DNA of 64,000 nt from Deltaproteobacteria bacterium. GTDB taxonomy: Bacteria; Desulfobacterota; Binatia; HRBIN30; CADEER01. Made by a program: the position numbers and the translations under genes. The notes beneath the pieces were generated by a model, which saw only the letters and a program-made list of their open reading frames with translations, did no database searches and was not told the DNA's origin. Shown here in pieces: positions 42,678 through 52,707 of the stretch. The first letter of the stretch is position 1. Every line of letters begins with the position of its first letter. The stretch covers positions 62,001 to 126,000 of the forward strand of contig JAJCZJ010000031.1 in assembly GCA_029262455.1 (NCBI GenBank), read 5' to 3'.

Positions 42678-42727
42678 TCCGTTGTCTTAAGGGTGAAACG
42701 GCACTCGGTCAAGTACAGTTTACGGCT

Positions 42728-45700
42728 TCACCTCGGATGAGGCACCACCACCAGCTCGCTAGCCCGCTCCCGGACATCGCGGGGCACCGGCCCAGTATTC
42801 GGATGGGCGAAATCAGACCGCAGATCTCCGTCTTCGTCCAGGAAGGCCGTGGCGTCGTATAAATCGCCACGCCCGTCCTCGACTACGACATCTCCGCGCC
42901 CAAAACCGTAAGTTTCCCGGAGCAAGTGGTCGTTTTCGGGGGATTCAGAGTCACCGACCGCGTGGCAGCGATCGCAGTTCTGCGGGATGCGCGTCACGGT
43001 GTGGTGGTGGAACGGATTCCAGCCAAATCCCAGTTTGCCATCGCTACTGGTGCGAACCTCGTCGTCTAGAAGCGTACTTCCGAGGGGGTCGATATAAGAA
43101 AAGAACATGCTCATCGAGCTGCACAAGGGCGAAATCTTGCCTCGCTCGTTCAGCCCGAGTGCATAGAAATCGAGAGCGTAGTCGTCACGATGCGCAGAAA
43201 TCGCACCGACCGTCGACTCGCCAGTTGTATTGTTGCGAGCACTTCGCCGATCGTCGATCGTCACGTGGCACCCGAAACAGGTCTGTCGCCAAGACGTGTG
43301 GCAGGTGTAACACTCCATCGAGTCGGTGTGAGAGAATCCCCCCTCGTTGACCCCCATCGCTTCGACCATGCGCGGATTCGGGACATCGGCGTTGAGCCGC
43401 TCGTGCACTTGCGTTACCGGTCGCTCGGCGCCTGTCATTGCCAACCGCAACCGAATCGTCCCCAGTTCGTCGCGTTCGAGGCGCTTCAGCGCGAAACCAG
43501 CCGAGTTCCGAAACACGCCCTCTTCATCTTCCACGATCGCAGCTCGCACCGTGCCGTGACAGTCTTCGCATCGAATCCCGGTCTGGTAGCGCTCGGAACG
43601 ATAGAGATTCCCGTCGCCGTGAACATCCGCACCGACATGACAATCCATGCAAACCATGCCGGCGCTAAAGTGCAGGTCGGGAGGCGTCTCGTCAAAGTTA
43701 TTGAGGACATCCTCGTCAGAGAAGTAAAAATTCTCATCGTGTCCGTACAAGGGCGTACCAAGAGTTTGTCCCAACGGAGGCGTCTGTTCCGGTGGAAAGC
43801 CACCTTCGCGAATGCCGCGAAAGGCGAGACCAATGCGGCCTCCCTGAAAATGGCAGTGCGCGCATTGTTCGACCGGGATCGCAGTCGTGAGCTGATGCGT
43901 GACCGGATGCGAAGGGAAGCTCTTGGCGATCATCGGGTCTCGCGACTCCGACAGTCCATCGTCGGCGTACACCATGTGGCACGCCGTACAGCCCGATGAG
44001 CGGTACGATCCAGCTGAATCGTTCGTCCCGAAGGTTTGCAAGTGACAGGTAGGGCAAGCCTTCGGCAAGTACTCATCGAGCACACCCACGATCGACGATC
44101 TGTCACCGGAGGCGCCGCGCAGCGCCCGAAGCTCCGGAATCGCCCCGACCGGAGCGGTTTCCGCGTCGAAGTCCAGGTCGACGATATCAACCGCGGCCAA
44201 GATCGGGTCCCGATCCTGTGCTCCAGCGAGATAGCGCGGCAGGGTGTAGTGGGCCGCGTACGTCGACATCACCGACTTGGGGACGTTGGCTACGTGCTCG
44301 GGATGACAACCAGCAGCGCCACAGGTTTGGTCAGCGACCCGCAGATCCCCCGGGTTCACAAAGCGCAAATAGTCCAATGAAAGCGCATCAAGCTGATCCG
44401 ACGCGAGATTCTTCACATAGCTCGGGCCATCGCCCGGCGGCACATGAGCGGTTCCGCGCGTCGACGCTGCCGGGTTGCCGCCGTGACAATCGGTGCATGT
44501 GAGCTCGGCCCAAGGATGTGCGTCCTCGATCCCAAAGCGGCTACCGTCGTTGGACAGCGGGCGGTGACACCCGACACAGCCAGCTTCTCCGGCGGGAATG
44601 TCTTCACGGTCGGGTTCTGGTAAGTCGCCGAGAGAGCTCGTCGTGAGAGTCACTCGCACGACTCGCTCCACCTCTACACCTTCGGAATCGGTCAGGCTCA
44701 AGCTGAGCTGGGCCTCTCTGCCGTCCAGCTCAGATGGCGCCGCACCCGAAAGCTCGTAGATCAGCGCCAGCTCCTGGGCGAACCCGTCTTCCCTTTCGTC
44801 GAGTTGGATGAACGAGTCCCGATCGAAGATGACGGCTTCGTCGATTTCGAGCCGGGCATTCAATCTGGCTAGACCCTCGGCACTGATGCAGCGTGCTTCA
44901 ATATGAAACCGAACGTTCGCCGAGCCCTGACCAAAGGGGCGGACCTGCAAAAGATCGCAATTCTGCATCCTGCCAAACCCGCGCTCATTGCGTCCCGCGT
45001 ACATGACCAGGCCGGGCATACATTCGGCACTAGGCTCCGGAACCCGCACCGCGGGTTCGCCGACGCAGCAGCCAGAGCCAATCGGCATCGGCTCCTCGCT
45101 ACATCCAGTCGCAGCGCCACACGTGGCTACAGTACAGGGATCGGCAGGCGTAATTCGCACCGCCAACATTCCATCGACCGCTTGTCCTCGGTCGTCGGTG
45201 CAACGAATCGGAATCTCATACGCACCGGCCTGAGCCTCGGTCGGCGTCCACGAGAAAACGCCGGTGCCCGCATCGAGACTCGACCCCGGCGGCAGGTCGC
45301 TAGCCGAAAAAACCAAGGCACCGCCCTCTGGATCAACCGCTTCGATCGGATACTCGATTGCCAAGCCCGGGTGGCTGCGGTAGACGCCCGTGGTCGCGAT
45401 CGACGGCGGCAAATTGACGACCGTCGCGGTTGCAGTCGCAACAGGAGTCGGCGTCGGCGTGTCTTCCGGCGGACAAGCAGCGAGCGCCGCGTTGACCGCC
45501 GCGATCAAGTCGGAGATGCGAACTCTGCCATCCGCATTGGCATCCGCCGCCGCGCAATCGACGATGTCGGCGCGACCAAGGGCAATATTCACCGAAAGAA
45601 CAAGCTCACTGATGCCTACGACCCGATCCCCGTTGCAGTCCCCGGGACAAACAGCCGAAGCAGATGTTGCCGAGACCGCAACAACCCAGGCGATAGCCCC

Positions 45701-45772
45701 CACCAAGCGCAGGGGCAATACCCACCTCGCCACACACATCACACCGCGCACCTGCCTCAAGCGATCCCTCAT
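42728..45772 (-). CDS. Secreted 11-haem c-type cytochrome with dockerin-like and Ig-like domains
   Basis: 1014 residues with signal peptide (about 1-42). First a dockerin-like pair (GDCNGDRVVGISE..., DANADGRVRISD), a TPTPVATAT linker, an Ig/cadherin-like domain (about 125-215, PPSIATTGVY to SWTPTE), a Cys-rich section, and then a cytochrome region with ten CXXCH sites (for example CVGCH, CTDCH, CPTCH, CTACH, CAHCH, CMDCH, CEDCH, CYTCH, CFGCH, CDRCH) and one CX4CH (CGAAGCH). Likely periplasmic or outer-surface electron transfer; partners unknown. Needs cytochrome c maturation machinery, not in this window. Confidence 0.85.
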   Translation of the reverse strand: MRDRLRQVRGVMCVARWVLPLRLVGAIAWVVAVSATSASAVCPGDCNGDRVVGISELVLSVNIALGRADIVDCAAADANADGRVRISDLIAAVNAALAACPPEDTPTPTPVATATATVVNLPPSIATTGVYRSHPGLAIEYPIEAVDPEGGALVFSASDLPPGSSLDAGTGVFSWTPTEAQAGAYEIPIRCTDDRGQAVDGMLAVRITPADPCTVATCGAATGCSEEPMPIGSGCCVGEPAVRVPEPSAECMPGLVMYAGRNERGFGRMQNCDLLQVRPFGQGSANVRFHIEARCISAEGLARLNARLEIDEAVIFDRDSFIQLDEREDGFAQELALIYELSGAAPSELDGREAQLSLSLTDSEGVEVERVVRVTLTTSSLGDLPEPDREDIPAGEAGCVGCHRPLSNDGSRFGIEDAHPWAELTCTDCHGGNPAASTRGTAHVPPGDGPSYVKNLASDQLDALSLDYLRFVNPGDLRVADQTCGAAGCHPEHVANVPKSVMSTYAAHYTLPRYLAGAQDRDPILAAVDIVDLDFDAETAPVGAIPELRALRGASGDRSSIVGVLDEYLPKACPTCHLQTFGTNDSAGSYRSSGCTACHMVYADDGLSESRDPMIAKSFPSHPVTHQLTTAIPVEQCAHCHFQGGRIGLAFRGIREGGFPPEQTPPLGQTLGTPLYGHDENFYFSDEDVLNNFDETPPDLHFSAGMVCMDCHVGADVHGDGNLYRSERYQTGIRCEDCHGTVRAAIVEDEEGVFRNSAGFALKRLERDELGTIRLRLAMTGAERPVTQVHERLNADVPNPRMVEAMGVNEGGFSHTDSMECYTCHTSWRQTCFGCHVTIDDRRSARNNTTGESTVGAISAHRDDYALDFYALGLNERGKISPLCSSMSMFFSYIDPLGSTLLDDEVRTSSDGKLGFGWNPFHHHTVTRIPQNCDRCHAVGDSESPENDHLLRETYGFGRGDVVVEDGRGDLYDATAFLDEDGDLRSDFAHPNTGPVPRDVRERASELVVVPHPR

Positions 45773-46037
45773 GACTCGACCTAGAAACTACCCGATCAGT
45801 ACGGGGCCCGCCACTGCCCCCTGCGCGCCGGGAGAACACCCGAACAGAACGCAACCGGGCTCTCGCTATGCGGGTTCTGGGCCGGGCGAGCGCAGCGACA
45901 CCCCCGGGCCCGCTTGTCTCACGCCCTCACCCCGCACCGGTCACAGGACGTAACCGGGGGGCGCGCAGCCTAGCGGCCTGAGCTACTACGCCCCTTGACT
46001 GATATGCGCGAACCGTCGACGGTCAGCGGCCGTACCC
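45773..46037. other. GC-rich divergent gap, no gene
   Basis: Between the cytochrome (minus) and MscS-type channel (plus). Palindromic GGGCCCGC boxes near 45804 and 45919. It must hold promoters for both genes; none is clear. A GCCACTG is present at 45810 but the other cobalamin-riboswitch parts are missing. Confidence 0.4.
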
Positions 46038-47306
46038 ATGGATTCGATCAAAGAGTTCTTTACCGACATCAGCCCTGAAACCTTCCTGCAGAGCCAAACC
46101 CTGTGGGAGGTCGGCAGTGTCATCGGGCTGCTCGTCACGTGCTGGTTCGCACTCGCTCTAGCCAAACGCGCGATTCATGGTTGGTTGGGAAAGCTCATCC
46201 AGCTCAGCGACACCGTGTGGGACGACGCGCTGCACAGGGAGGGCGTCTTCTCTCGCCTCGCTCCGCTCCTACCCGCCCTCATCGCTTGGTACGGCGCGCC
46301 CCTGATCCCGCATCCGCACGAGAACGTCGAGATCGTCCTGCGACGTTGCGCCCTGGCACTCATGATCTTCGTCGGCGTGCGCTCCTTAGCGGCGTTTTTG
46401 ACCGCGGCCAACGCAATCTACTCGCGCAATCCCGCGAATCGAGATCGCCCGATCAAGGGCTACCTGCAAGTCGCAACCATCATCACACACCTCATCGCCG
46501 CGATCCTGATTCTGTCGGTCATGATGGATCGATCGCCGTGGCTCTTCCTCAGCGGAATCGGCGCATTGACAGCGGTCCTGTTGTTGGTATTTCGCGACAC
46601 CTTGCTCTCTCTCGTGGCAAGCATATCGCTGACTGGTAACGACATGATCCATGTGGGCGATTGGATCGAAATGCCGCAATACCAAGCCGACGGTGACGTC
46701 ATCGACATCGCTTTGCATACGGTGAAGATTCAGAACTTTGACAAGACAATCACGACCATCCCAACATACCAGCTACTGAATTCTTCGTTTAAGAACTGGC
46801 GCGGCATGTCCCAGTCAGGTGGCCGTCGCATCAAGCGATCGATTCAGATCGACATCGGCTCGGTCCGGTTTCTCACCGACGAAGAAATCGGACGCTTCGC
46901 CACCTTCGACCTCTTGGGCGAATACATAGCCGCCAAGAAGGAAGAGCTCGCCAACTACAACAGTCGCGAGGGGATCGACTCGACGATTCCCGCCAACGCT
47001 CGCAACCTGACCAATCTCGGGACCTTCCGCGCCTACTTGGAGAGATATCTGGCGAGTCACCCGAAGATTCACGGCAGCATGACCCGCATCGTACGCCAAC
47101 TCGCACCGACCGCCGAGGGCCTGCCAATCGAGATCTACTGCTTCACGCGCACCACCAAGTGGGCCGAATATGAGGCCATACAAGGCGACATTTTCGACCA
47201 TGTGTTGGCGCTGCTCTCCGAGTTTGATCTGCGCATCTACCAGTCGCCCGCAGGGATGGATATCGATCGCGCCGTGCGCGATTTCGGTGTAGGACCACGG
47301 CCCTAG
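46038..47306 (+). CDS. Mechanosensitive channel, MscS/YbdG (MscM) family
   Basis: 422 residues. Five membrane segments in the N-terminal half, pore-lining LLVFRDTLLSLVASISLTGN (about 195-215), then a beta domain with DMIHVGDWIEMPQ and TTIPTYQLLNSSFKNW, which matches YbdG-type channels. Releases osmolytes under hypo-osmotic stress. Length as in E. coli YbdG (415). Confidence 0.93.
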   Translation: MDSIKEFFTDISPETFLQSQTLWEVGSVIGLLVTCWFALALAKRAIHGWLGKLIQLSDTVWDDALHREGVFSRLAPLLPALIAWYGAPLIPHPHENVEIVLRRCALALMIFVGVRSLAAFLTAANAIYSRNPANRDRPIKGYLQVATIITHLIAAILILSVMMDRSPWLFLSGIGALTAVLLLVFRDTLLSLVASISLTGNDMIHVGDWIEMPQYQADGDVIDIALHTVKIQNFDKTITTIPTYQLLNSSFKNWRGMSQSGGRRIKRSIQIDIGSVRFLTDEEIGRFATFDLLGEYIAAKKEELANYNSREGIDSTIPANARNLTNLGTFRAYLERYLASHPKIHGSMTRIVRQLAPTAEGLPIEIYCFTRTTKWAEYEAIQGDIFDHVLALLSEFDLRIYQSPAGMDIDRAVRDFGVGPRP

Positions 47307-47309
47307 CCT

Positions 47310-47642
47310 TTATCGCGCGCCCTCGGGTCCGTTGCGGATAGCCGCGATCGCAACACTCGACTCGAGCAATTCTTCGCCGCCGATGATCGCGGCCAGTACC
47401 GCTAACCATCCTATCGACCAAAGCCACGCAGCGCCGAAACTCGCAATCGACAGCCCGATCACGGAAAGGCGGAATCCCCGCATCAGTTCGAGCGCTCGCC
47501 ACGGATCGCGCAAGCCGATGGCCCGCGACCGACAGCGCGCGACACTACGAACCGCGAAGACGGTCCCCGCGACGATGATCATCGTCGCCGGATAGACCCG
47601 CCAACTCGCATCGACAAAAGTCGCATCAACAAGTTCTGTCAT
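47310..47642 (-). CDS. Small three-helix membrane protein
   Basis: 110 residues, three hydrophobic segments (about 17-33, 55-75, 76-95). Tandem with another small membrane protein (15-bp gap) and convergent with the MscS gene. No family recognised. Confidence 0.55.
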   Translation of the reverse strand: MTELVDATFVDASWRVYPATMIIVAGTVFAVRSVARCRSRAIGLRDPWRALELMRGFRLSVIGLSIASFGAAWLWSIGWLAVLAAIIGGEELLESSVAIAAIRNGPEGAR

Positions 47643-47657
47643 GACTCAATCCTGTTT

Positions 47658-47948
47658 CTAAGCTTCGTCTCCTCGACGAATGAGATAAACCAGCGGACCG
47701 ACACTCCCCAACATCGCCGTCAGAGCGATATACGGCACGGGCGAGACACCACGGCTTCGCGCATCACTCCACATCCAGGTGGCGACCAAGGACAACGCAA
47801 TCACGAGGTCGGCAAAGACCGTCGTCGTCGCCCAGTTGGCGAGAACCAAATCGAAAAATCCCTGGAGACCACTGACATACACGGCATAACCGGTCAGGGC
47901 TGCGAAATCCGCCAATACCATTGCCAATACGATCTTCTTCCAGCTCAT
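47658..47948 (-). CDS. DUF2834-type small membrane protein
   Basis: 96 residues with three hydrophobic segments. YAVYVSGLQGFFDLVLANWATTTVFADLVIAL and SPVPYIALTAMLGSVGPLVYL match the DUF2834 pattern. Function unknown. Probably first gene of a two-gene unit with the protein at 47310. Confidence 0.7.
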   Translation of the reverse strand: MSWKKIVLAMVLADFAALTGYAVYVSGLQGFFDLVLANWATTTVFADLVIALSLVATWMWSDARSRGVSPVPYIALTAMLGSVGPLVYLIRRGDEA

Positions 47949-48178
47949 GGTTACTCCTCTCGAGGCATCGCCCCATTCCGTTGAGATTCGTTACGTCCTG
48001 CCACTGACTCTTCAAGGACCGTGCCGGAACAGTACGAACACCCCATCGAGACCCGGGATTCGGTCGATGTTGCTGTCACGCAACATCATCGTTGCCAGGG
48101 ATCAACACTGGCGAAGTTCACTCCTAACAAACACCAGTCTTAGCGCCTCCGGTACCAATCCTGCTACATTGGTTCGCC

Positions 48179-49135
48179 ATGACCGGCCGCAAATTTCTAA
48201 CTAAGCGCGAATTCTGGGGAACCCTCATCGGCGCCGCCTTCGGACCGCTCGACACCGTGATCCTCCAAGCGCTCGGACTTTCGTTCGAAATCAACGGGGT
48301 CGACGGCTCTTGGCTGATCGCTGTCTACTTCGGGGCTACGTTCGCTCTTCTCGGATACCTACTGACCGCGGCCTACGAGTCTCGCAAGAGAGACGCCGAG
48401 CAACTCTCCATGTTACGCGAACAGCAAGAAGTGATTCGTCAGACCCGGGCGCGCCTTGCACAAACCGAGAAACTCGCCGCACTCGGCCAACTCGCCACGA
48501 TGATCGCACACGAGGTGCGCAACCCTCTCGGCGTAATGCGCTCGTCGGCACAAGAGATCGACGATGCTGTTGCCCACAAGACAGACGCAGCCAAGGCCAG
48601 CTCGTTCATCATCAACGAGATCGATCGCCTCAATCACGTCATCGAGTCGATCCTCGGCTTCGCACGGCCCATCCAACCCAACCTCACGAGTGTCCACGTC
48701 AGCGAACTCGTCGAACAAGCGAGACAGCTGGCTACCGAACACCCGCGCAGCCGCGATTGCCGCTTCTCCATCGATCAAGGTGAAGACCCTCTGGTCGAAG
48801 TCGACCGGGACTTGGTCACACAGGTATTGCTCGACCTGATAGCAAACGCGCTCGAAGCTTCCCCGCCCAACGGGGACATCCGTATCGATGTCAGCGGCAC
48901 GGACAGGATCGTCATCGGGATCTCAGATTCCGGCCGCGGCATCCCGGAGAACATGCGCGATAAGATCTTCGAGCCCTTCTACACAACGAACCACAACGGC
49001 ACTGGGCTCGGACTCGCCGTCTCGCGCCAGATCGTCACCAGCCACAGCGGTAGCCTCGAAGTCACCAACAGCCCGCAGGGCGGCGCACGTTTTGAAGTCC
49101 GCCTACCTGCGCGAGCAAACCAGATCGCGGCTTAG
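48179..49135 (+). CDS. Orphan membrane sensor histidine kinase
   Basis: 318 residues. Two membrane segments (about 15-35 and 43-65), a short coiled linker (SRKRDAEQLSMLREQQEVIRQT), H-box MIAHEVRNPLGVMR with His111, and ATP-binding region LIANALEASP, GRGIPENMRDKIFEPFYTT, GTGLGLAVSRQI. No response regulator is adjacent, so partner unknown. Confidence 0.93.
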   Translation: MTGRKFLTKREFWGTLIGAAFGPLDTVILQALGLSFEINGVDGSWLIAVYFGATFALLGYLLTAAYESRKRDAEQLSMLREQQEVIRQTRARLAQTEKLAALGQLATMIAHEVRNPLGVMRSSAQEIDDAVAHKTDAAKASSFIINEIDRLNHVIESILGFARPIQPNLTSVHVSELVEQARQLATEHPRSRDCRFSIDQGEDPLVEVDRDLVTQVLLDLIANALEASPPNGDIRIDVSGTDRIVIGISDSGRGIPENMRDKIFEPFYTTNHNGTGLGLAVSRQIVTSHSGSLEVTNSPQGGARFEVRLPARANQIAA

Positions 49136-49157
49136 CAACCAGGACAAGCGCTGCAAA

Positions 49158-52100
49158 CTAAACCGAGAGAACGCGACATCCACCGAGCGCAGCCCTGACG
49201 CCGCGAATCAGCTCCGAAACCGCGACCCTTCCGTTGCCATCCAAGTCAAACACCGCGCACGATTCGATATCGTCGTTGCCGAGCGCGATGTTGACGCCGC
49301 GAATCAACTCATTGATTCCGACGCTGCCATCGTCGTTGCAGTCGGCAACACATTGGGCGGTCAACCGGTCCTGCAAGCTCAAGTCGAATCCGTCGCGCGT
49401 ACCGTCGCCGTCGGTGTCCGCGACTGTTGGGGCAGCGCCCATTACGTACTCACCTCGCAGCCCTAGTCCGTCGCCGTCACGATCATCGTTGGCGTCACGA
49501 TCGAGATCGCCGAAGTACCAGCGTTCGTAGGCGTCGGGGACTCCGTCCCCGTCCGAATCCTCGTCACCGCCGCCGACCATCTCGCGCGAGACATTTAGCA
49601 TCGGCACGAAACGCCAATCGCGCCATATCGGCTGCAGTGAATCAAAATTGGGATCAATTCGATCAACCGCCGCCAGTGATCCCTCGAGCATGCCACTCTG
49701 GCCGAGGGGGAAGATGAACTCACCGCGGACTTCCGGACCAACCTCGACGATCTGCTCCCAGGTACCGCGATTTCCGGCCAAAGTTGGCTCAAACTCCAGC
49801 TCGGGCCGGACGGCAGCTAACGGGTGCCTATACCGCCGCAGTGGCCGCTCCGTGTCAGAGGGAATGCCCCCTTCGCTCGCCAGCTCGCGCAGGGTGTCGA
49901 CAGCCAGTTCCCGCCAGTCTCGGCCGTTTAAGTAGTCCCCGGCATACGACTGCGGATAGCCACCCGGCAAATCCCCTGCCGCAGTGTCAATCGCATGCTG
50001 AACGATATTTAGCCCCAATGCGCCGCGCGGTACCGCGAACGCCGCGGACAGCTCGTCGCCATAAATGTTGCGTGCCAACCGATCGCTCAGCGTGTTGAGG
50101 AAGGCAACTTCGCCGAACACTGTGGTGTCGAGAACCGGATCGACAAACAGTCTGCCAAGCGACGGTGCGCGATTGTGTGCAACCAAGCGATCTACGATCG
50201 CTTCAACATCCGCCGCTGCCGCCCCCGCCGCCTGAACAGCCTGCTGCAAGCGCGGCACGAGAAAGCGGCCGAGGGCTCCTTTTCCTTCCAAACCAGCGAC
50301 ATCCCGGTTGAGTTGTCGCTGCTCGGCGCGATTCCAACCAGCCGTCGCGGCTAGACGCTCCAAAATGAAAATGTGTCGAAACTGCCTACCAAACGTGAGC
50401 CCCTCGTCCGCCGTCGCGGCCTTGTTGTTCCAGTTTGCCAAGTATCCCTCGGCCGGATTGATTGCCTCGGGCATCGCGACGATCTCGTACACTTCGAACG
50501 CATCTCCAGCCTCTGGCACCACTCCCCACGGATACTCGACCTCGAGGATCGATCCAGTATTCGAAGCAATCCGACGTGTCTGTTTGCCACCAGCCCCACT
50601 CAGAATGGCAACTACGTATTCGGAACCGACCTGCATCGGATCCAGGTAGCGAAAGTTCGGCGGTGGCGGAGAGAAGTCGCGCCCGGCAAACGCATCGGTC
50701 AACTGTAACGATGTCGAGGTCGCCGTCTCAACAGTCCCCGCAACGATCACGAATGGGTTCGGTCCCGCCCCGTCGATCGGCAGCCGCGGGTCCGTAGCGT
50801 CCTGCCGGACACGCGAGAATCCGCTCGACCAGTAGCCGATATTGCCGTTGCCCGATTCCGTGCCAATGCCCGCAAACGGACGATTGTCCGCAGCCAAAAA
50901 ATTGTGAGTGCTCGGCATCAACCGGGCCGCACTCTCAATGTCCGAGATCGTCGTCGCTCGCTGCATCAGTGAGAATCCCAGAATCGACGTGGACTCTTCG
51001 AGAAAAATTGGCGACTCGAGCGCCACGGCAATCAACGGGCTCTCGGCGCGAACCGCAACGTAACTCGATGTCCGATCGGGCAACTCAGCCCACGGCGCGC
51101 CAGAATCGATCCGAACTGAGCTACTACTTTCGACCTCGGCAATGCGGCGAATCTGACCAGCGCCCCTCCCACTGAGGATCGCGAGGTAGCCATCGACGTA
51201 TCGTTGGTCAAAACTACCATCGACGGCCAGGAACGACCCGCCGGTAGAACCGTCAGACATCCCGTCAACATCGCCCATGAATTCTATCACCGAGCGCGTG
51301 CCGCCATTGCCGTCGCGCACCCGGCTGCGCCAGAAGGTTCGGCTCGTCTCTTCGTTGCCACGAAAGGTCTCGACCCTCGCGCTCAATGGCGACGGCGACC
51401 CTTCATCGATGTGGCGCAGCCGATCGGCGTTCTCTAGAACGATCTCCTCGATATACGTCTCCCCAGTGCGCAACTGCGCCGTCGTCGACGTCCATGCCAC
51501 CGAATCCGAGTGCCCGATTAAAACAAACGGGCCACCCGCAAATTCCATCCCAACACCCTGAATCCCCTCGGCAGATCGATTGTCAGCAAAGTGCATCAGC
51601 GACGGAGTCTGAATTCCTGTCTGCGGGAAACCTCCGAGCCAAGGGTTTCCACTCTCGCTTCGGTTACCGGCTATGGCCCACGCATAACTCCCAAGCTTAG
51701 GCCAAGCACCCCAGCGCGCTGCAAATTCCTCGCGCGCGGCAGCCGCAGCAGCCCTCCGATCTGACAACGCGGCGTAGTCGCGCTGCGGGAAGCTGTCACG
51801 TCGGATAAGCGCCCGGTTTTCTACCCGCCGAGAAGACAGCGACCCGCCATATCCGGGCGTCGCCGGGTCGGGCACCGTGACGGGAGCAAGCGGATCGTTG
51901 AGAAAGTTGATGTCGTCCCAGATTTGCATCCCCGTCGCCTCGCCGTGTGCACGGACGAGAGCCTGGAGCTCGTTCAAACGACGTGGTTCATCAAAGGTTT
52001 CAACCCCGAAGTTACGAATTTCCAAAACACCAATCGCTATCGCCATCTCCGGGGTAAACTGAAATCCGCCGTTGGGCCGCTGTGCATCATCCCCAGGTGC

Positions 52101-52607
52101 CCGATAGAAGGGATCGATCTGATCCGAAATGATCGTCGCATTACCGAAGAGATCGTTCGTGAAACCCAGTTCGCGCAGCGCCGATACTTCCAAAGGCTCT
52201 GGGAAAGTTCCTGCATAGATCGCCTCGATCGTATCGTTGACACCGTCACAGTAAGCCATGAGGACATCGCGCGACGCCTGCGGTAGCCGTTCGAACATTC
52301 GATTGAGTTCGGAAGAAGTGTACGCCGTCGAACGCGCCTCGATATCGTCGTCCAGAGTCGTAGGATCCAGCAACCCAAAGACCTGATACAGAGTGCCGCG
52401 CCCCACCCGAGCGAGCAGAATCAACTGGCCAAGTCGATCCTTGGCGATCTCACGGCCGTTCTCACGCGCCAACTCGACGTCGGTATCGCCATAAAAATGC
52501 GGTAAGCCGAAGGCTGGTTCACGCACTGTCCGCGACGCTGCCGTCGCAGCCCCAACCCCAACAATCGTGATCAACAACGCAGCGACAATAAAATGAGCAC
52601 GGGCCAT
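49158..52607 (-). CDS. Penicillin acylase-family (Ntn hydrolase) with TSP3/dockerin-like C-terminal tail
   Basis: About 1149 residues from ATG 52607 (ribosome binding site TTGGAGGGT). Signal peptide (about 1-23), then VREPAFGLPHFYGD (alpha-chain start) and the beta-chain nucleophile Ser307 in LGSYAWAIAG, where cleavage would expose Ser. GIGHSDSVAWTSTT and EGYLANWNNKAA carry further family residues. From about 1050 on: Asp-rich DSDGDGVPD / DGDGLGLR / DTDGDGTRDG repeats, and a dockerin-like pair DCNDDGSVGINE and DLDGNGRVAVSE at the end. Cleaves amide bonds in the periplasm or outside (penicillin or acyl-homoserine-lactone type); substrate not known. Confidence 0.88.
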   Translation of the reverse strand: MARAHFIVAALLITIVGVGAATAASRTVREPAFGLPHFYGDTDVELARENGREIAKDRLGQLILLARVGRGTLYQVFGLLDPTTLDDDIEARSTAYTSSELNRMFERLPQASRDVLMAYCDGVNDTIEAIYAGTFPEPLEVSALRELGFTNDLFGNATIISDQIDPFYRAPGDDAQRPNGGFQFTPEMAIAIGVLEIRNFGVETFDEPRRLNELQALVRAHGEATGMQIWDDINFLNDPLAPVTVPDPATPGYGGSLSSRRVENRALIRRDSFPQRDYAALSDRRAAAAAAREEFAARWGAWPKLGSYAWAIAGNRSESGNPWLGGFPQTGIQTPSLMHFADNRSAEGIQGVGMEFAGGPFVLIGHSDSVAWTSTTAQLRTGETYIEEIVLENADRLRHIDEGSPSPLSARVETFRGNEETSRTFWRSRVRDGNGGTRSVIEFMGDVDGMSDGSTGGSFLAVDGSFDQRYVDGYLAILSGRGAGQIRRIAEVESSSSVRIDSGAPWAELPDRTSSYVAVRAESPLIAVALESPIFLEESTSILGFSLMQRATTISDIESAARLMPSTHNFLAADNRPFAGIGTESGNGNIGYWSSGFSRVRQDATDPRLPIDGAGPNPFVIVAGTVETATSTSLQLTDAFAGRDFSPPPPNFRYLDPMQVGSEYVVAILSGAGGKQTRRIASNTGSILEVEYPWGVVPEAGDAFEVYEIVAMPEAINPAEGYLANWNNKAATADEGLTFGRQFRHIFILERLAATAGWNRAEQRQLNRDVAGLEGKGALGRFLVPRLQQAVQAAGAAAADVEAIVDRLVAHNRAPSLGRLFVDPVLDTTVFGEVAFLNTLSDRLARNIYGDELSAAFAVPRGALGLNIVQHAIDTAAGDLPGGYPQSYAGDYLNGRDWRELAVDTLRELASEGGIPSDTERPLRRYRHPLAAVRPELEFEPTLAGNRGTWEQIVEVGPEVRGEFIFPLGQSGMLEGSLAAVDRIDPNFDSLQPIWRDWRFVPMLNVSREMVGGGDEDSDGDGVPDAYERWYFGDLDRDANDDRDGDGLGLRGEYVMGAAPTVADTDGDGTRDGFDLSLQDRLTAQCVADCNDDGSVGINELIRGVNIALGNDDIESCAVFDLDGNGRVAVSELIRGVRAALGGCRVLSV

Positions 52608-52707
52608 AAACCCTCCAAGGATGGTTTGACCGCACGCTAGGCGGGCAGCAGCCAGCCGGTCAAGCCAAGCCGCCAGCTTACAATTGGCCGCTGCCGAGAG
52701 CGTCGAA

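Noticed and set aside
45810-45816. GCCACTG as part of a cobalamin riboswitch
   Set aside because: Other conserved parts and the B12 box were not found in the gap.
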